From Paramecium pentaurelia (taxonomy: Eukaryota > Ciliophora > Oligohymenophorea > Peniculida > Parameciidae), in NCBI GenBank assembly GCA_905183005.1, contig CAJJDO010000001.1, positions 563,836-627,835 on the forward strand: 64,000 bases of DNA. The letters run 5' to 3'. The notes under the pieces are model-generated. The model had not been told where the DNA came from. It saw only the letters and a program-made list of their open reading frames with translations, and ran no database searches. Made by a program: the position numbers and the translations under genes. Shown piece after piece: positions 49,557 through 61,118 of the stretch; the stretch's first letter is position 1, and each line of letters begins with the position of its first letter.

Positions 49557-49865
49557 ATGGATGATTATGATGAGTTTTCTGATAACTCTATTGAAATTAC
49601 AATAAATGAGTATCAAGGAAAGGAGTCACATAAAGTGGAAAAAAGTATTATTAGGTACTTGAAAAACTTGGGTCTTAAAATGAATACCAATCCTATGATA
49701 AAACAAATAAAATATGAAAGGTCGAACAATTAAATCATTGATGTTATAACTTCAAAAGCCCTGTCTTCTTATGGTAATGTTTTGAAGGAAACAGAAACAG
49801 ATTATAAGATCTTATTCTAAAAAAATCAATTCTTGAAAAGAATAAGAAAACCAATCACTCTTTGA
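49557..49865 (+). CDS. small hypothetical protein
   Basis: Intronless, 102 residues, ATG 49557, TGA 49863-49865. Acidic N-terminus (MDDYDEFSDNSIEITINEYQ), a basic helical middle (KSIIRYLKNLGLKMN), and a basic end (QFLKRIRKPITL). No TM, signal or named domain. GC is clearly higher than the surrounding desert and it uses Gln TAA codons, which supports coding. Confidence 0.55.
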
Positions 49866-50102
49866 AAATGTTGAATCATATATGAAGGTTTATTTAATTT
49901 CATTTTTAATTGATAATTATAATAGACTGTTGGTTAAATCTCACAAGCTTGAAGATAGTTACACTCTCTTTATATAATTCAATTTCTTCTAAATATAAAA
50001 TTCTAAATCCTAAATAAACAATAATATCATAATACAATCCCCTATTCATTTAAAATATGAAATTCTTATTGAAGATTTCTGTATATTAATAAATTATTGA
50101 AA

Positions 50103-51055
50103 ATGCCCCCTAAAACTCAAAAATAAAAAGAAGAAGAAGCAGCTAGATTAGCAGAAGAGCAAAGATTGAGAGAAGAAGAAGAGGAAAGATAGAGAAAAGA
50201 ATTAGAGAAATATAAAATTAATAAACTCAATAATACTAAGTAATTGAATATCTTTTAACATCAGTTTGCCAATGCCAATCACAAAATACTATATTGAGTA
50301 TGTATATCCACACCCAGAACCACATAAGGCTACAATGGAATATTTGCGTAAAGTATAAGCATATTATAAATTATAAGATAGCTGAAATTTATAACTGCAA
50401 AGATCAATTGCGAGATATAGATATTTAGATAGCAGCTGATGTATTGATAAATGATCTAATATTTGCAAAATCATTAAAAAGTTTGAATGATGAATGTGTA
50501 TAAGTATTGGTAAACATATTATTTTTATCATTCACAAATAATAACAATAAGTTTAGTCAGGAAATGAGATATAATAATACTCTATAACAAAAGAATGTAG
50601 TTACAGATGCAGAATTATTTAATAATTTATTGAAAATACATGCAGAAGTAGGTTATTTTCGATCTATGCATATATCACCTATTAAAGATCATTTCTAAAT
50701 TTATTTAAATCATTTAGATTTGATTAATTAGGCATTTATATCAAATTAAAGACCTTTGGAACTTCATATGGACTTATAGATGGACATGCCTTTGTAACCA
50801 TTGCCTTTAGATGAAGCTTTGATTTATCGACCATTTGAACAAAAGGCTGAAGATGATGGATAAATTGAAACAGTTGACTAAGAAGATTAATAAGCTCCAC
50901 CAGAACCAACTGATGAGGAATTATTGGACCCAATAATTATGGAAGCAATACAAAAAAAACTTGATTTGGCAAAATAAGAATTAGAAGAGAAATTAGTATC
51001 AAGATAAAAGGATATGGAAGAAAAATTAATGAGTATGGCCACAAAAAAGAAATGA
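50103..51055 (+). CDS. coiled-coil/acidic protein, unknown (possible ciliary)
   Basis: 300 residues after introns 50240-50264 and 50353-50377 (both 25 nt). Residues 5-40 are a charged single helix (KQKEEEAARLAEEQRLREEEEERQ), then a helical globular domain with LPMPITKYYIEYVYPHPEP and KIAEIYNCKDQLRDIDIQIAADVL, an acidic Pro/Glu linker, and a final coiled coil (MEAIQKKLDLAKQELEEKLV). The general layout recalls axonemal accessory proteins, but I do not recognise an ortholog and make no functional claim. Confidence 0.75.
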
Positions 51056-51361
51056 TATCATAAAATTTTACACTAATTTATATTTAGAATTTTGTTTAAG
51101 AAATATCATTCTTAATCTATTTAAATTTTTATAATAATTAATTATCAATTCTATCTTATTTTTTATTTTATTATTAAAATTTATATACTATTTTCCATTA
51201 AGTATTTTTACAAGTCTTTTAAGTAAAAAAAGTAAAGGACAAATATTATTATTAATATTTTATTTTTCTTAATAAATACAACTATTATGAAATTATTTAG
51301 AGAAGTTATTATCTATGATAAATAATTAAGGAACTTGATTGTATTATTAATCATAAAATAA
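51056..51361. other. AT-rich intergenic between converging genes
   Basis: 306 bases, nothing recognised. Confidence 0.45.
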
Positions 51362-52214
51362 TCATTATTATTGCTTTGATTCTTTTATTAAATTTCGTAA
51401 TTCTTCTGATTATTTTTTCCAATTAGGATCTAAAGGAGCTTTACCTTATTTCTTTTATAATTATTTTTCTTTAATTTATCCTTAACGCTATAGTTTTTAT
51501 TAATCATTTGTAACAACTCTTGCTTATTTTGAATTAAATTCTTATCTTTTCTATTAGAAAACTTGTCTACACACCTTTACATGTTTCTCCAAAGCATCTT
51601 ATTTAAACTATCTACCACATCCCTCAGGACATAATATTAATTCTAGTTCCTCAATTGGTTCTGCTTCCTCTATATGTATTATCACATATAATACCAAGCT
51701 ATTATAATACTCTTTCTTGGTTTGCTACTGCTATTTTATTTTCTATCGGATTTTTAGAACCTAATAAGGCAGCCTCTCTTTTATTAGATTATTATCCAAT
51801 AGATGGCATATATTATTCTACTTAAATTGTCTTTCCAGATTAGATCTCTGTTTTTTCTTAAGGTTATTGTATTTCTTTCTTCTCTACTTATATTTATTTT
51901 CTAAACAGCTCCTCTTAACCAGGTAGATAAAGTCCTTTGGAAACTGGAGCAGTATTTTTCTTTTCATCTGATCGTTGGATTCTATCCTTAAGTGGGATTT
52001 TTTCTTAAAATGATCCTGTTTTAAAGAAATCATCTTTTGTATTTGTTAACTATGGTTCTTATTCTTAAGGTTAAGGAGAACTGTTGCGAATGTTAAAAAC
52101 AGGTTTACAAGCAAAATTAGGTTTTATATTGATTCCATTATATTCTAATTTTTGAGTATTTTCGAGAGACGATGTCTACTCTTATTTTTTAAACGAGCCA
52201 GAAGTACTATCCAT
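51362..52214 (-). CDS. C2HC zinc-finger protein (ZC2HC1-like)
   Basis: 275 residues after a 25-nt intron (51670-51694). The first 170 residues are disordered (Ser, Gln, Lys, Pro; SSPQPQEQEPQL). After the intron: LILCPEGCGRQFKQDALEKHVKVCRQVF, a C-x3-C-x12-H-x3-C finger with the GRxF...L..H pattern of the zf-C2HC_2/ZC2HC1 group, followed by a Lys/Gln helix and a conserved-looking end (KAPLDPNWKKQSEELRNLIKES). Only one finger is visible, where ZC2HC1 proteins often have more. Found in centriolar and ciliary proteins in other species; role here unknown. Confidence 0.8.
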
Positions 52215-52445
52215 CTTCAGGTTCGGTTTATAATTCATTTTTTATTATAATTTATATTTAATATTTTATAATATCTATTTCTAATGATTTAGACATTACA
52301 TTCTGATAATTTATACAAATATATACTATTGTTATAATCTTACTTTGATTTAAATAATCATTAAAGTGATTCTCACTATTATAATGAATAAATTCCATTT
52401 AAATAAATTTTCTTTTATTAATACACTTAAAAATTAAATTTAATC

Positions 52446-53681
52446 ATGAATCTGCTTAAAAAAGCAACTTCTGTATTATGCTCAATTCCAGAACATAAAG
52501 AAGTGGATCAAAAGATTATTCATTTGTGTATTGATTAAAAATGTCAAATTTCAAAAAAGTCTTTATGTGGCTTATGTTTAGGAGAATAGCATTTTGGACA
52601 TAAATCAATTAATCTATCTAGTTTAGACACTCTTATAAAAAATGAATGGAGTAGAGAACTTTAATAATACAATTAAAAAAATAAAGATTTAACTGATTGT
52701 ATTCAAATTAGTATTGCTGCAATTTTAAATAAGATCAAGTTTTTGTAAGAATAGATATAAAAATTTATAAATTAGTAAATATAAGAGAGTAAAGTTTGTA
52801 TTTTAAAGCGTAAATATATAGATTAATAAAATTTGAATGAAAAAGATTTTGAATAATTAGCAAAAGATATCAGTGATGTCATATTTTATAAAGAAGGAAT
52901 TCCTGATTTTAAACCAATTGATTATGAACCATCTGATAAATTTTAAAGCTTAGCCAGTAGATTAGTATTTGATGCAGCATTATTTTGTAGAGATATTACA
53001 TTGGTATCAAAAGCCAATATAATTCATTAAAGTTTTACAGAATAAGTATAAGAGGTTTTGTATTAAATTTAAAATCTCACAAATTTGATTGAACGTCCAC
53101 TTAGTTAGATAGTTTAAAGTAAGAGAATCTTTGGAAATGATAAAAGTGATACTTAATCAAATTAGAAATTAGATTTTGATTAATATAGTTAAATAGGTGG
53201 TTAGACTCAGTTCTGTATTTAAAAATAAGTAAAATTAAAGAGTTTAGAAATGAGAGGATTTGTTAAAATTTATGATGAATTCTTTAATAAACCTTTTACT
53301 TAAACTCATATAGAATTAATAAAACTTAAATGTAATTCTTAATCTTAAATTTGTATTGGTGGAGTAAGTATATAAGAACCTGATTAATTTATATTGTGTG
53401 CTACTGATTATGCTTATGAATTTTATACAGAAACTTAAAATTTAAATTTAGCAAGAAAAAGTAGGAATGGGGAAGTGTATTGGTATTATGTTAGAAATAG
53501 ATGTATAGGATTTAGTCCTATGAGTAAAATTGATCTTAAGTATCCAGATGTAGATAATGAAGAAGGAGATTTCAGATTCTCTTTATGGCTATTTCATGGA
53601 TAAGGGGGTTATAGAATTGGAAGATTAGAAAGTTTAGAATAAAGTGTTGACTATAAATGTGTGATTTATTTAAAAAAATGA
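52446..53681 (+). CDS. B-box-like zinc / SPRY-like domain protein
   Basis: Intronless, 411 residues. A Cys/His cluster at about 28-60 (HLCIDQKCQ, LCGLCLGEQHFGHKS) resembles a B-box. A helical coiled region follows (SIAAILNKIKFLQEQIQKFINQQI). The C-terminal 140 residues form a beta-rich domain with FILCATDYAYEFYTETQ, VYWYYVRNRCIGFSP and FSLWLFHGQGGYRIG, like the SPRY-type domains common in ciliate B-box proteins. Its TGA (53679-53681) overlaps the ATG of the next frame. Possibly one gene with the next ORF. No enzymatic motif, so a TRIM-type ligase activity is not claimed. Confidence 0.78.
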
Positions 53682-55031
53682 TTTAAAACCTATCTTTTTA
53701 ATCAGTTCAATATTGTCATGATGATTTCAAAGAGACACCTATTTATCATTTGGCTTTCTTAGAATCATAAAATTAATTCGGACTGCAAAAATAAATAGTA
53801 TAGTAAAGAGAAATTGAATAACCTCTTAATTTCAATAAATTAACTAGAGCCAATTCATGCAAAATTCTTAAACCATTATTTTAAGTAGTTTTTGATCCAA
53901 TGGAAATTGAGGAAGAAGAAAGAAACATTTAAGAATTGATAGCATCTTAACCATCAATTATTAATGTGGCATCTTAAGTTGACTTAGACTTATATTTTCA
54001 AAAAATCAATATAAAATTGGGTAAAGAGTATATGAAAAATAATTATCTACGTAATTGTTATTTAGACATATTTGAAAAAGACAGTATACAAAGAAAATAA
54101 TGTTCGACAACTGAATTATTAATCAATTTATTTAAGACATCTTATACAGAATTTATGAATAAATAAATAGATAATATTGGAATAATTAAACTATTTATTG
54201 AAGACAATATTGATGCCTTCATAACAGGATCACTAATACCTCCTCAATAAGTTTGGCATGATTATAAAATATTAATTTTAGCCATAATAATTAAAATTAT
54301 GAGAAGTATGTTTACTAGCTATATTAGTGAAAAGCATTACAGGACAACTAATTTATGAATGCATGGTTGCTCATTTATATTCAAAATTAGGATGTATTTT
54401 TAAAAATGAGGCTCCTTCTATTCCAGAATTTAAAGATTATTTTGAATGGAATTTTTGGAATAGTGACAGAAATATATAATTAGAAATAAATAATCTTACA
54501 GAAGAGGAATAACGTTAATTAAGAATAGTAAGTATCATAAGAAAATATGCTTTTCTGTTTTGGAGTTTATTATGGATTGATCCTAATTAAATTTTAAACT
54601 TAAATCCTGATTTGCAATAATTTAGAGAATAATAAAAAATACCTGCTTATAGATATTTGAATAAAGATAGATAAATGTTTGCAAGCCTAATATTAAAATT
54701 CATTTAATGTAACACATTTGCTTTTGTTCCTGCCCTTAATGCATTATTTGATGTTGTATAAGATAAAAAAATATTGTTACCCATTTTCAATAAATTTTAA
54801 GATTAATTGAATAATGAAGGACTCTTAGAAAGTTTATTGGATTAATTGGGACCACTTAGGGAATAAGCCTATAATGAGTTCTTTGTTTAACCATAAGTTC
54901 ATGATAAAGGATTAGTAAGAATTGTTTAGGGGAAATTAAAATTACTTAAGGATGAGCCAAGTCAAACAGAAAATGATTTTTATGCAAAATTATTTTTAAA
55001 CGATTAGAGACCTACATTCTATTAGGATTGA
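53678..55031 (+). CDS. helical protein, unknown; overlaps previous gene
   Basis: ATG 53678, TGA 55029-55031, 443 residues after a 22-nt intron (54306-54327) that joins IKIMR|MKSITGQLIYECMVAHLYSKLG. Mostly alpha-helical (armadillo/HEAT-like feel): LINLFKTSYTEFMNKQI, RIVSIIRKYAFLFWSLLWID, KFIQCNTFAFVPALNALFDVV. No named motif. The ATG lies inside the ATGA that ends the SPRY-like gene. Alternatively a 47-nt intron starting in the previous gene's last codons would fuse both frames, making this the C-terminal half of a roughly 840-residue protein. I cannot decide between these. Confidence 0.65.
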
Positions 55032-55141
55032 TTTAAATAACAGTTAATATTTTAATTTTTGAATTTATTTTAAGCTATGTTAAGTATGAATGCATCCCTA
55101 TTTAAGCATAAAACTATTATGATTTGAGAGGAGCAGACAAA

Positions 55142-56180
55142 ATGGGCAATAACAATAGATAGTTAGAGAGATATGAGAAATTAGAAAAGATTGGAGAAGG
55201 TAACTTTTATTATTAATTGTGTTTAGGAACTTATGGGGTTGTTTACAAAGCACGTGATTCAGTAACCAAAGAATTGGTAGCATTGAAGAAAATCAAATTG
55301 GAAAATGAAGATGAAGGAGTTCCTTCAACAGCAATGAGAGAAATTTCTATTTTAAAAGAACTATAGCCGCATCCAAATATAGTTGGTCTTAAAGAGGTCA
55401 TTTATTAACCCAATGAAAAGAAACTCTATTTAGTTTTTGAATATGTAGAGATGGATTTCAAGAAATTCCTTGATTAAAACAAACACAATATAACATTAAG
55501 CCAAATCAAAGTATTAATCAAATCAATTATAGCATTTTACATTCTAAATATTAAATGGTCTGAATTATTGTCATTCTAGACGTATAATACATAGAGATCT
55601 TAAGCCTCAAAATATCTTGATTGATAAATCAACAGGAATCATAAAATTGGCTGATTTTGGATTGGCAAGAGCTTTTGGAGTGCCTATAAAAACTCTAACA
55701 CATGAAGTAGAAACTCTTTGGTATAGAGCACCAGAAATACTATTATCTTAAAAGTAATATTCTTTAGGAGTTGATATCTGGTCTGTTGGATGTATACTTA
55801 CAGAAATGGTTGAAAAGCATGGATTATTTTGTGGTGATAGTGAAATTGATTAAATCTTTAAAATCTTTTAATATCATGGAACTCCTACTGTATAAGATTG
55901 GCCAAATATAGCAGATCTTCCAGATTTTAAACCAACATTTCCTAGATTTAGACCTACATCTCCAGAGTAATTTTTCAAAAATTTTGAAAAAGTATACTAT
56001 ATAATAAAATATTAGAATGGATTAGATTTAGTTACTAAAATGATAGCTCTTGATCCTGCTAAGAGAATATATGTTAAGGAAGCAATGAAACATCCATTCT
56101 TTGATGATCTAAACAAGGAGGATCTAATTAAATACTTTCCACCTGGACAACAAAATTTAGCTATGCAATATGGAAAATGA
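55142..56180 (+). CDS. cyclin-dependent kinase (CDC2-like, PSTAMRE helix)
   Basis: 329 residues after introns 55200-55226 (27 nt) and 55511-55532 (22 nt). Glycine loop IGEGTYGVVYKA with the inhibitory Thr-Tyr pair, VALKKI Lys, C-helix PSTAMREIS (variant of PSTAIRE), HRDLKPQN, LADFGLARAFG, and T-loop THEVETLWYRAPE with the activating Thr. The CDK insert (EQFFKNFEKVY...) and C-lobe are complete. A short Asn-rich N-terminus (MGNNNRQ) and a PPGQQNLAMQYGK tail are extensions. Role: cyclin-bound cell-cycle Ser/Thr kinase; cyclin partner unknown. Intron 1 is a stop-free multiple of three that would split the glycine loop if retained. Confidence 0.97.
55200..55226 (+). other. stop-free 27-nt intron in CDK glycine loop
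   Basis: GTAACT...TTTAG. Retention would insert nine residues between IGEG and TYGVVYKA with no stop codon. Removal gives the invariant loop, so splicing is certain in practice. Confidence 0.93.
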
Positions 56181-56408
56181 AAATTAATTAAACATAATAT
56201 TCATATGATTAATTTATTTTATAAGAACATTTGTTTGATTTGAAATCATCTTTTGCTTTTGATCCTCATTTAGTTAATTAAATGATCAAAAAAATATTCA
56301 AATTAAATAGAATATATTTATATTCATGTAATAATACAGAAGAAGGAATGCAATTATACTATTTAGAAAAAAAATAAATAAATAAAAATTGAATTTATGT
56401 ATAAATAT

Positions 56409-58101
56409 TCAAATAATTCTTCTTAAGCATTCATTAAATGTTGCACACTGATAATGGATGAAATTCTTGAAATTATGTTTATGGTGTTCAAGCCAATTTG
56501 TAAGTTTCTCACATTTAATCAAATAATCTGTAAGATAAATAAGTTCTTTATCTTTCTTATTATCTTCAAATGGAATAATTGGAATTCCATTATCAGGTTG
56601 AAAAAAATAGCAATATGCATAATTATCAACTAATACCATAGACTAAATGATATCTTGAATATTTATTTACATCCATTTTTCTACCTCCTAAAACTCTTAA
56701 ATCTTTTACTAATCGACCATCGGTTAAAGTGACACAATTATCCCTATAAAGTCTATAAGAAAAAAAATGATTTTTCGGATCTATTTATTCAAGGATTTTA
56801 TCTGCATATTCTTTATAAGATGCAGTAAATAGAATTAACTCATAAAATTAAGATAAAGTTTGCAACATAGGAACACAATGGGGTCTTATGTTAAATCGAA
56901 CCTATAAATAATTTCAATTCATACTTTTTGATCTTGCTCATTAGGTACTTAAACAATAACTTCATGATCGGTTGGATCAAAATTAATATCATTACAATGT
57001 ATTAAAGTTTCATCAAGATCAAATATTATTGTTTTAGTAGGATTCTTGCTTAATTTAGGCTATTTTGGTGGATCCATTTATATAGGTATGATTTATGTTT
57101 TCTATTGCAGAGTTTAACATAATTTCACATTGGTAAAATTTATAAAAAAATGATCACAAAACTTTTTTCTAAAATAATGTTATTAATCCTAAAATTCAAG
57201 ACCAAATTAAAGTTTATATGGGGCAGTATTAGGAAAATATTACTCTTTTAAAAAATGAATAACTGAAGTTATATAATATCTAGCATCTTTAAACATTGGT
57301 TTAATAACATGAGACTATATTAAAATTTTATTTTTTACTAATAAGACATTTAATTTTTGAGTTTATGAATTTAAATGATTAGATTGTGATTTTCCTCTGC
57401 ATGTTTAAATTTATTTTTGATTTGGAGGAGTTAAGGATGTCTTTTAGATAACTAACCTTGGTGTTAATGATGGATTTTCATTTTATTTTTTATAATTTTT
57501 TATTTCATCTTTTTTTGATATTGACTCATTCTTTTTTTCAGAACTTTTTTAAGGACTAGTTTTCTGTTCAGTTTTTTATTATTAAACTTGATTATTTAAA
57601 CTTTTCTAAGGTTATTTTTAAATTAGAATTTATCTTTAGTTTGTTCCTGAAGGTTTAGTTGAAGAACGTTAAGAATTCATTTAAATTGTTTCTATGTTTT
57701 TAATTTATACCTATTCTTAATTCAGTTAATATTAAGATTTATTTATCTGTTTTCCAGCTTTGAAGTCTTACTAAATCGAAACACTTTTTAATTTCTCAAA
57801 ATTCTTTTATATCCTTTAAGGTGAAGCATGATCTATTTATTTTTATCGAACTTAATCTTATTCTGTTTTCTATCTACTTGGACTAAATTAAAAGTTTTAT
57901 TTATATGTTGTTTTTGGAGAATATGTCTTTTACTCTACTCTAATCTTTTATTTATCATTCTTCATACTCATTTTTTCTTTAGATACTTTCTGTTGATGAA
58001 CCTCTATAATTTTTTTGTTTCAATTCATTGCCTTTACTTTATTCATTTGAATACTTTGGTTTAACCTAATAATTGAATATTCTTCTTGGTGATGAACTCA
58101 T
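56409..58101 (-). CDS. SCP/FCP1-type (HAD) phosphatase with long disordered N-terminus
   Basis: ATG 58101, TGA 56409-56411. Introns 57940-57967 (28 nt), 56902-56924 (23 nt) and 56643-56670 (28 nt) are required; 57315-57338 (24 nt) is a stop-free candidate. About 530 residues. The first 250 are Gln/Lys/Ser/Pro-rich and disordered (RQKTEQDQVRQK, KTSPQKSSEKKNES). The catalytic part has IIFDLDETLIHC (DxDxT), ELILFTASYKEYAD, DGRLVKDLRVLGG and MVLVDN, the four HAD motifs of small CTD phosphatases. Family role: dephosphorylation of phospho-Ser/Thr, for example of the RNA polymerase II CTD; the substrate is inferred. The frame is continuous between the halves, so the Met at 57077 is not taken as start. 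Confidence 0.85.
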
Positions 58102-58162
58102 AGATTTTAGAATTCTATTGAAAATATAAATAATAAATTCTTTTTATATTTATTACAAATAT

Positions 58163-59824
58163 TCAATTTAATACTTCTTATGAAAATGTTTGAAATCCAA
58201 TCTGACGATGCTCTAAAAATGTCTTAATTTCTTCTATAGTTCTCCAATTTATATAACCTAATTGATAAGCCAAAAGCTTTGAACTCTAATTATGACATAT
58301 TATTATACTTTAGCTGGAAATTCTAATTCATCAATTTATTTAGTATTTTCTTTTGAACTATAAACTTCATTTATTTATTCTAATTTAAAATCTTTTCTAT
58401 TAGAAAATTCAGATTATAATTCATTTCTTAATTTTAAAATACTTTTTATTTAGGTAAAATTCAGAGTTTGATAACGAAACATATTATACATTCTATTGTA
58501 CTAATTTGAACTACTCTTTATTATTTATTCTTCTAATTTTTTAGTCATTTCTTATAAAGGATCATAATCTTAATTAACTTCATATTTCTGACATAAATTT
58601 GTTAAATTTTAAATAGAATCTTCAATCTCTTTAATAATTTTAGAAATTGCTGATAAATGATGAGTTATTACTTTAAATAGATTTTTTATTTTTGCATAAA
58701 TTGGTTCTTCTTATTATATAAATGTTTCAAAATTATTCAATTTAATATCTGGTACAAATATAATAGTTCCTGTCATATTTAAAAGACTTTCAAATTTATT
58801 TGGTTTACTTAACTTTTCTCCAAACTTTATTAGTTATTTAAATTAAACTGTATCATTCAAACGAAGAAAGTCTACAAAATATTTACTATTTCTAAAAAGT
58901 TCACTTTTGGCTAATTCATTTAAAAAGAATTCTAGGATAATAGTTCTTTTTTGAACTGTATTTTTTGCATTTTTCTTTGCTGTTTTTTCTGAAAGACTAG
59001 GTATACCTACACCTGGGAATAATTTATAAAGTGTTTATTATAACCATTAAAAATCTGAATATCTTCTTTAAACAACATATTCATCACCTGTTTTAACACT
59101 ATATACAACATAATCACTTTTAAATAGCCCTCCTGTTTTCTTTTCAAAACTAAATAAAAAATATTGAGTTACCCAGTTATTTTTATAGAAGGAACACCTT
59201 ATGCAAATATATTAAAACCTAATTTTTTACATTATAATTTTGAGCATTGAGAAAATGAATAAATTTCAGGTGCTTATTTTTTAGGCATTTATTGTTATAT
59301 TTCCTAAAGCTTTAAAGCAGTTGGTGATATCGACAATGGCTTACCAATATTGGGAATATCTAATATTTCTGAGACTCTTTAATTAATTTCTGATGTTTAT
59401 TGTTAATGAATTTACTAAATTTGTTTTTGAGTTTACTAAAATGGTTATTCATTTTTTTAATCTTCCTATTAATCTACTACAGGAGATGATCCTACATGAT
59501 CTAAGTCTAATAAGTTCCACATTTAGGGATCACTTTTAATATCCATTTATGGAATGACTTAATCAAAAGCATTCCATCCTATGATCATATCATCTACTGG
59601 TTAATCGAAATCGGTTGTAAAAAATTCAATTTTATATTAATTGACTAACTATACAATATCTTCAAAAGTCCATTTATCAATATCACTTTCTTTTTTTATA
59701 TTGAATCCATACCTTCCCCCTTAATCTTCTCACAAAACTCTTGAAAGTGATTAGGATCAATTCCTTTATCTAAAATTTCTTCCTATAAGTAAGCTTCTTT
59801 TTAACTTCTTAATTTATTATCCAT
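58163..59824 (-). CDS. PX-domain sorting nexin
   Basis: 530 residues after introns 59690-59712, 59150-59172 and 58286-58308 (all 23 nt). The N-terminal 190 residues are acidic then Gln-rich. The PX domain at roughly 215-330 has KSDYVVYSVKTGDEYVVQRRYSDFQWLQQTL (given here by motif), FPGVGIPSLSEKT and FLNELAKSELFRNSKYFVDFL. The RRYSDF Arg and following basic residues make the phosphoinositide pocket. A helical BAR-like C-terminus ends KTFLEHRQIGFQTFSQEVLN. Role: endosomal sorting. Introns 2 and 3 are proven by frame and by the PX and C-terminal helices. It lies 61 bases from the phosphatase gene. Confidence 0.92.
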
Positions 59825-60291
59825 TTTCAATTAAAAATAATTTATACGATGGGCAACAAAATAATACCTAATTTAAATGAAATATTATTAGTAATTAATT
59901 TTAAAAACAATTAAAATCGAAAATTTTATTTAGATATAGATTTAATCTTCTGTTTAAACCTATTAAGTATTTGCCAGGCTTAATTTTTTATAGAGTTTAT
60001 TTACATAGAATTATATAAAATTATAAAATAAAAAATTAATAATAAAATGAGATTGATAACATTTATTTAATTTAACAATATTTCTTTTTGCTTATAATTA
60101 ACATTTGCTTATTTATAATTTTTAGAATTATTAAAGAAAGTTAAATTAATTTTTTATAAAAGAAATTCTATATTCCTTTGAAATTTGAATTAATAAAATT
60201 AATATCATTCCATCATCTAACTTGGTAAATTACAAAATAATATTATAACATAATTATATTAATTTATGAGTTTAATATTTATTATAAAATC
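59825..60291. other. AT-rich intergenic, divergent promoters
   Basis: 467 bases between the starts of the sorting nexin and the next + gene. No motif recognised. Confidence 0.45.
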
Positions 60292-61017
60292 ATGAATTCA
60301 TTCATATACTCATTCAAAAATCCTAGTAGTGAATTTGTAGAATCAGCTAATTTTATTCAAAACAAAAGACCAAATCAATTTTGCCTAAAAATTTTTAATT
60401 AACAATCGTATGAAGATTTTAAATTAGAAGACTAATAATAATAACCTTTATAATAATCCTAGGATTAATATCCTTAATTGAGTATTAGTCAATATTTCTT
60501 AAATCCTTAATTAAGTTTGGAATTAAAATCTAAACTTCCTTCACTAGATAAATATATTAAGAAAAAGAAAATACATAAAAAGGCCAAATAATAGTCTGCT
60601 GCAATTAGAGATTATAAAAAAAATATATGCAGAAATATTTTAAGACATGGGATAAAAGGAATAAATAATTAATAAGCATAGGAATTTTTATTAGAAAAGT
60701 TTAGAAATAACAATAAAAAATTAATTGAATTTCAAAAGTTTTATTAATAAAATTTGGAAATCATTTCAGGCTTCAGAGTACTTAAAGATCATTTAATAAT
60801 TTAAACTGATGAACCTAAAGAAGAATAAGAACGAAAAAGAATTTTTTAATAATATCTGATATGGTTTTTGTCCTCTTAAGCAACAAAATGCATATTACAA
60901 TCAGAAGCAAATAATATTGCTGAATATATTAAATACAAAAATGATGTCTTATTATATTATGTTCAGCAACCTTTATAATGGTATTCTAATAAACCTTTAT
61001 GGAGAAGAATAGAATGA
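60292..61017 (+). CDS. hypothetical Gln/Lys-rich protein
   Basis: Intronless, 241 residues, TGA 61015-61017. Disordered Gln-rich segment at 45-75, a very basic cluster at about 100 (DKYIKKKKIHKKAKQQ), then a helical basic part (ICRNILRHGIKGINN, EFLLEKFRNNNKKLIEFQKFYQ) and an aromatic C-terminus (LYYVQQPLQWYSNKPLWRRIE). No TM, signal peptide or named domain. The basic cluster could be a nuclear signal or RNA contact. It converges with the TPR gene at about 100 bases. Confidence 0.65.
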
Positions 61018-61118
61018 ATTAATATGAATTTAATTAATATTAATTTTATAAGTAGTATATTAGAAGTATTAATAACTATCTACAAAATTGTTTCAGCCCT
61101 GATTTGGCGAAATTCTAT

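Noticed and set aside
57077..57077. Met taken as the start of the SCP-type phosphatase
   Set aside because: The same frame is TGA-free upstream to 58101 once a 28-nt intron is removed, and the upstream part has clear coding composition (Q/K/S/P-rich).
58101..59824. A sorting nexin-phosphatase fusion, since one frame is open across the 61-bp spacer
   Set aside because: Removing the 23-nt intron 58286-58308 shifts the nexin to a frame with a natural C-terminus and a TGA at 58163; the spacer is AT-rich like other short intergenic gaps.
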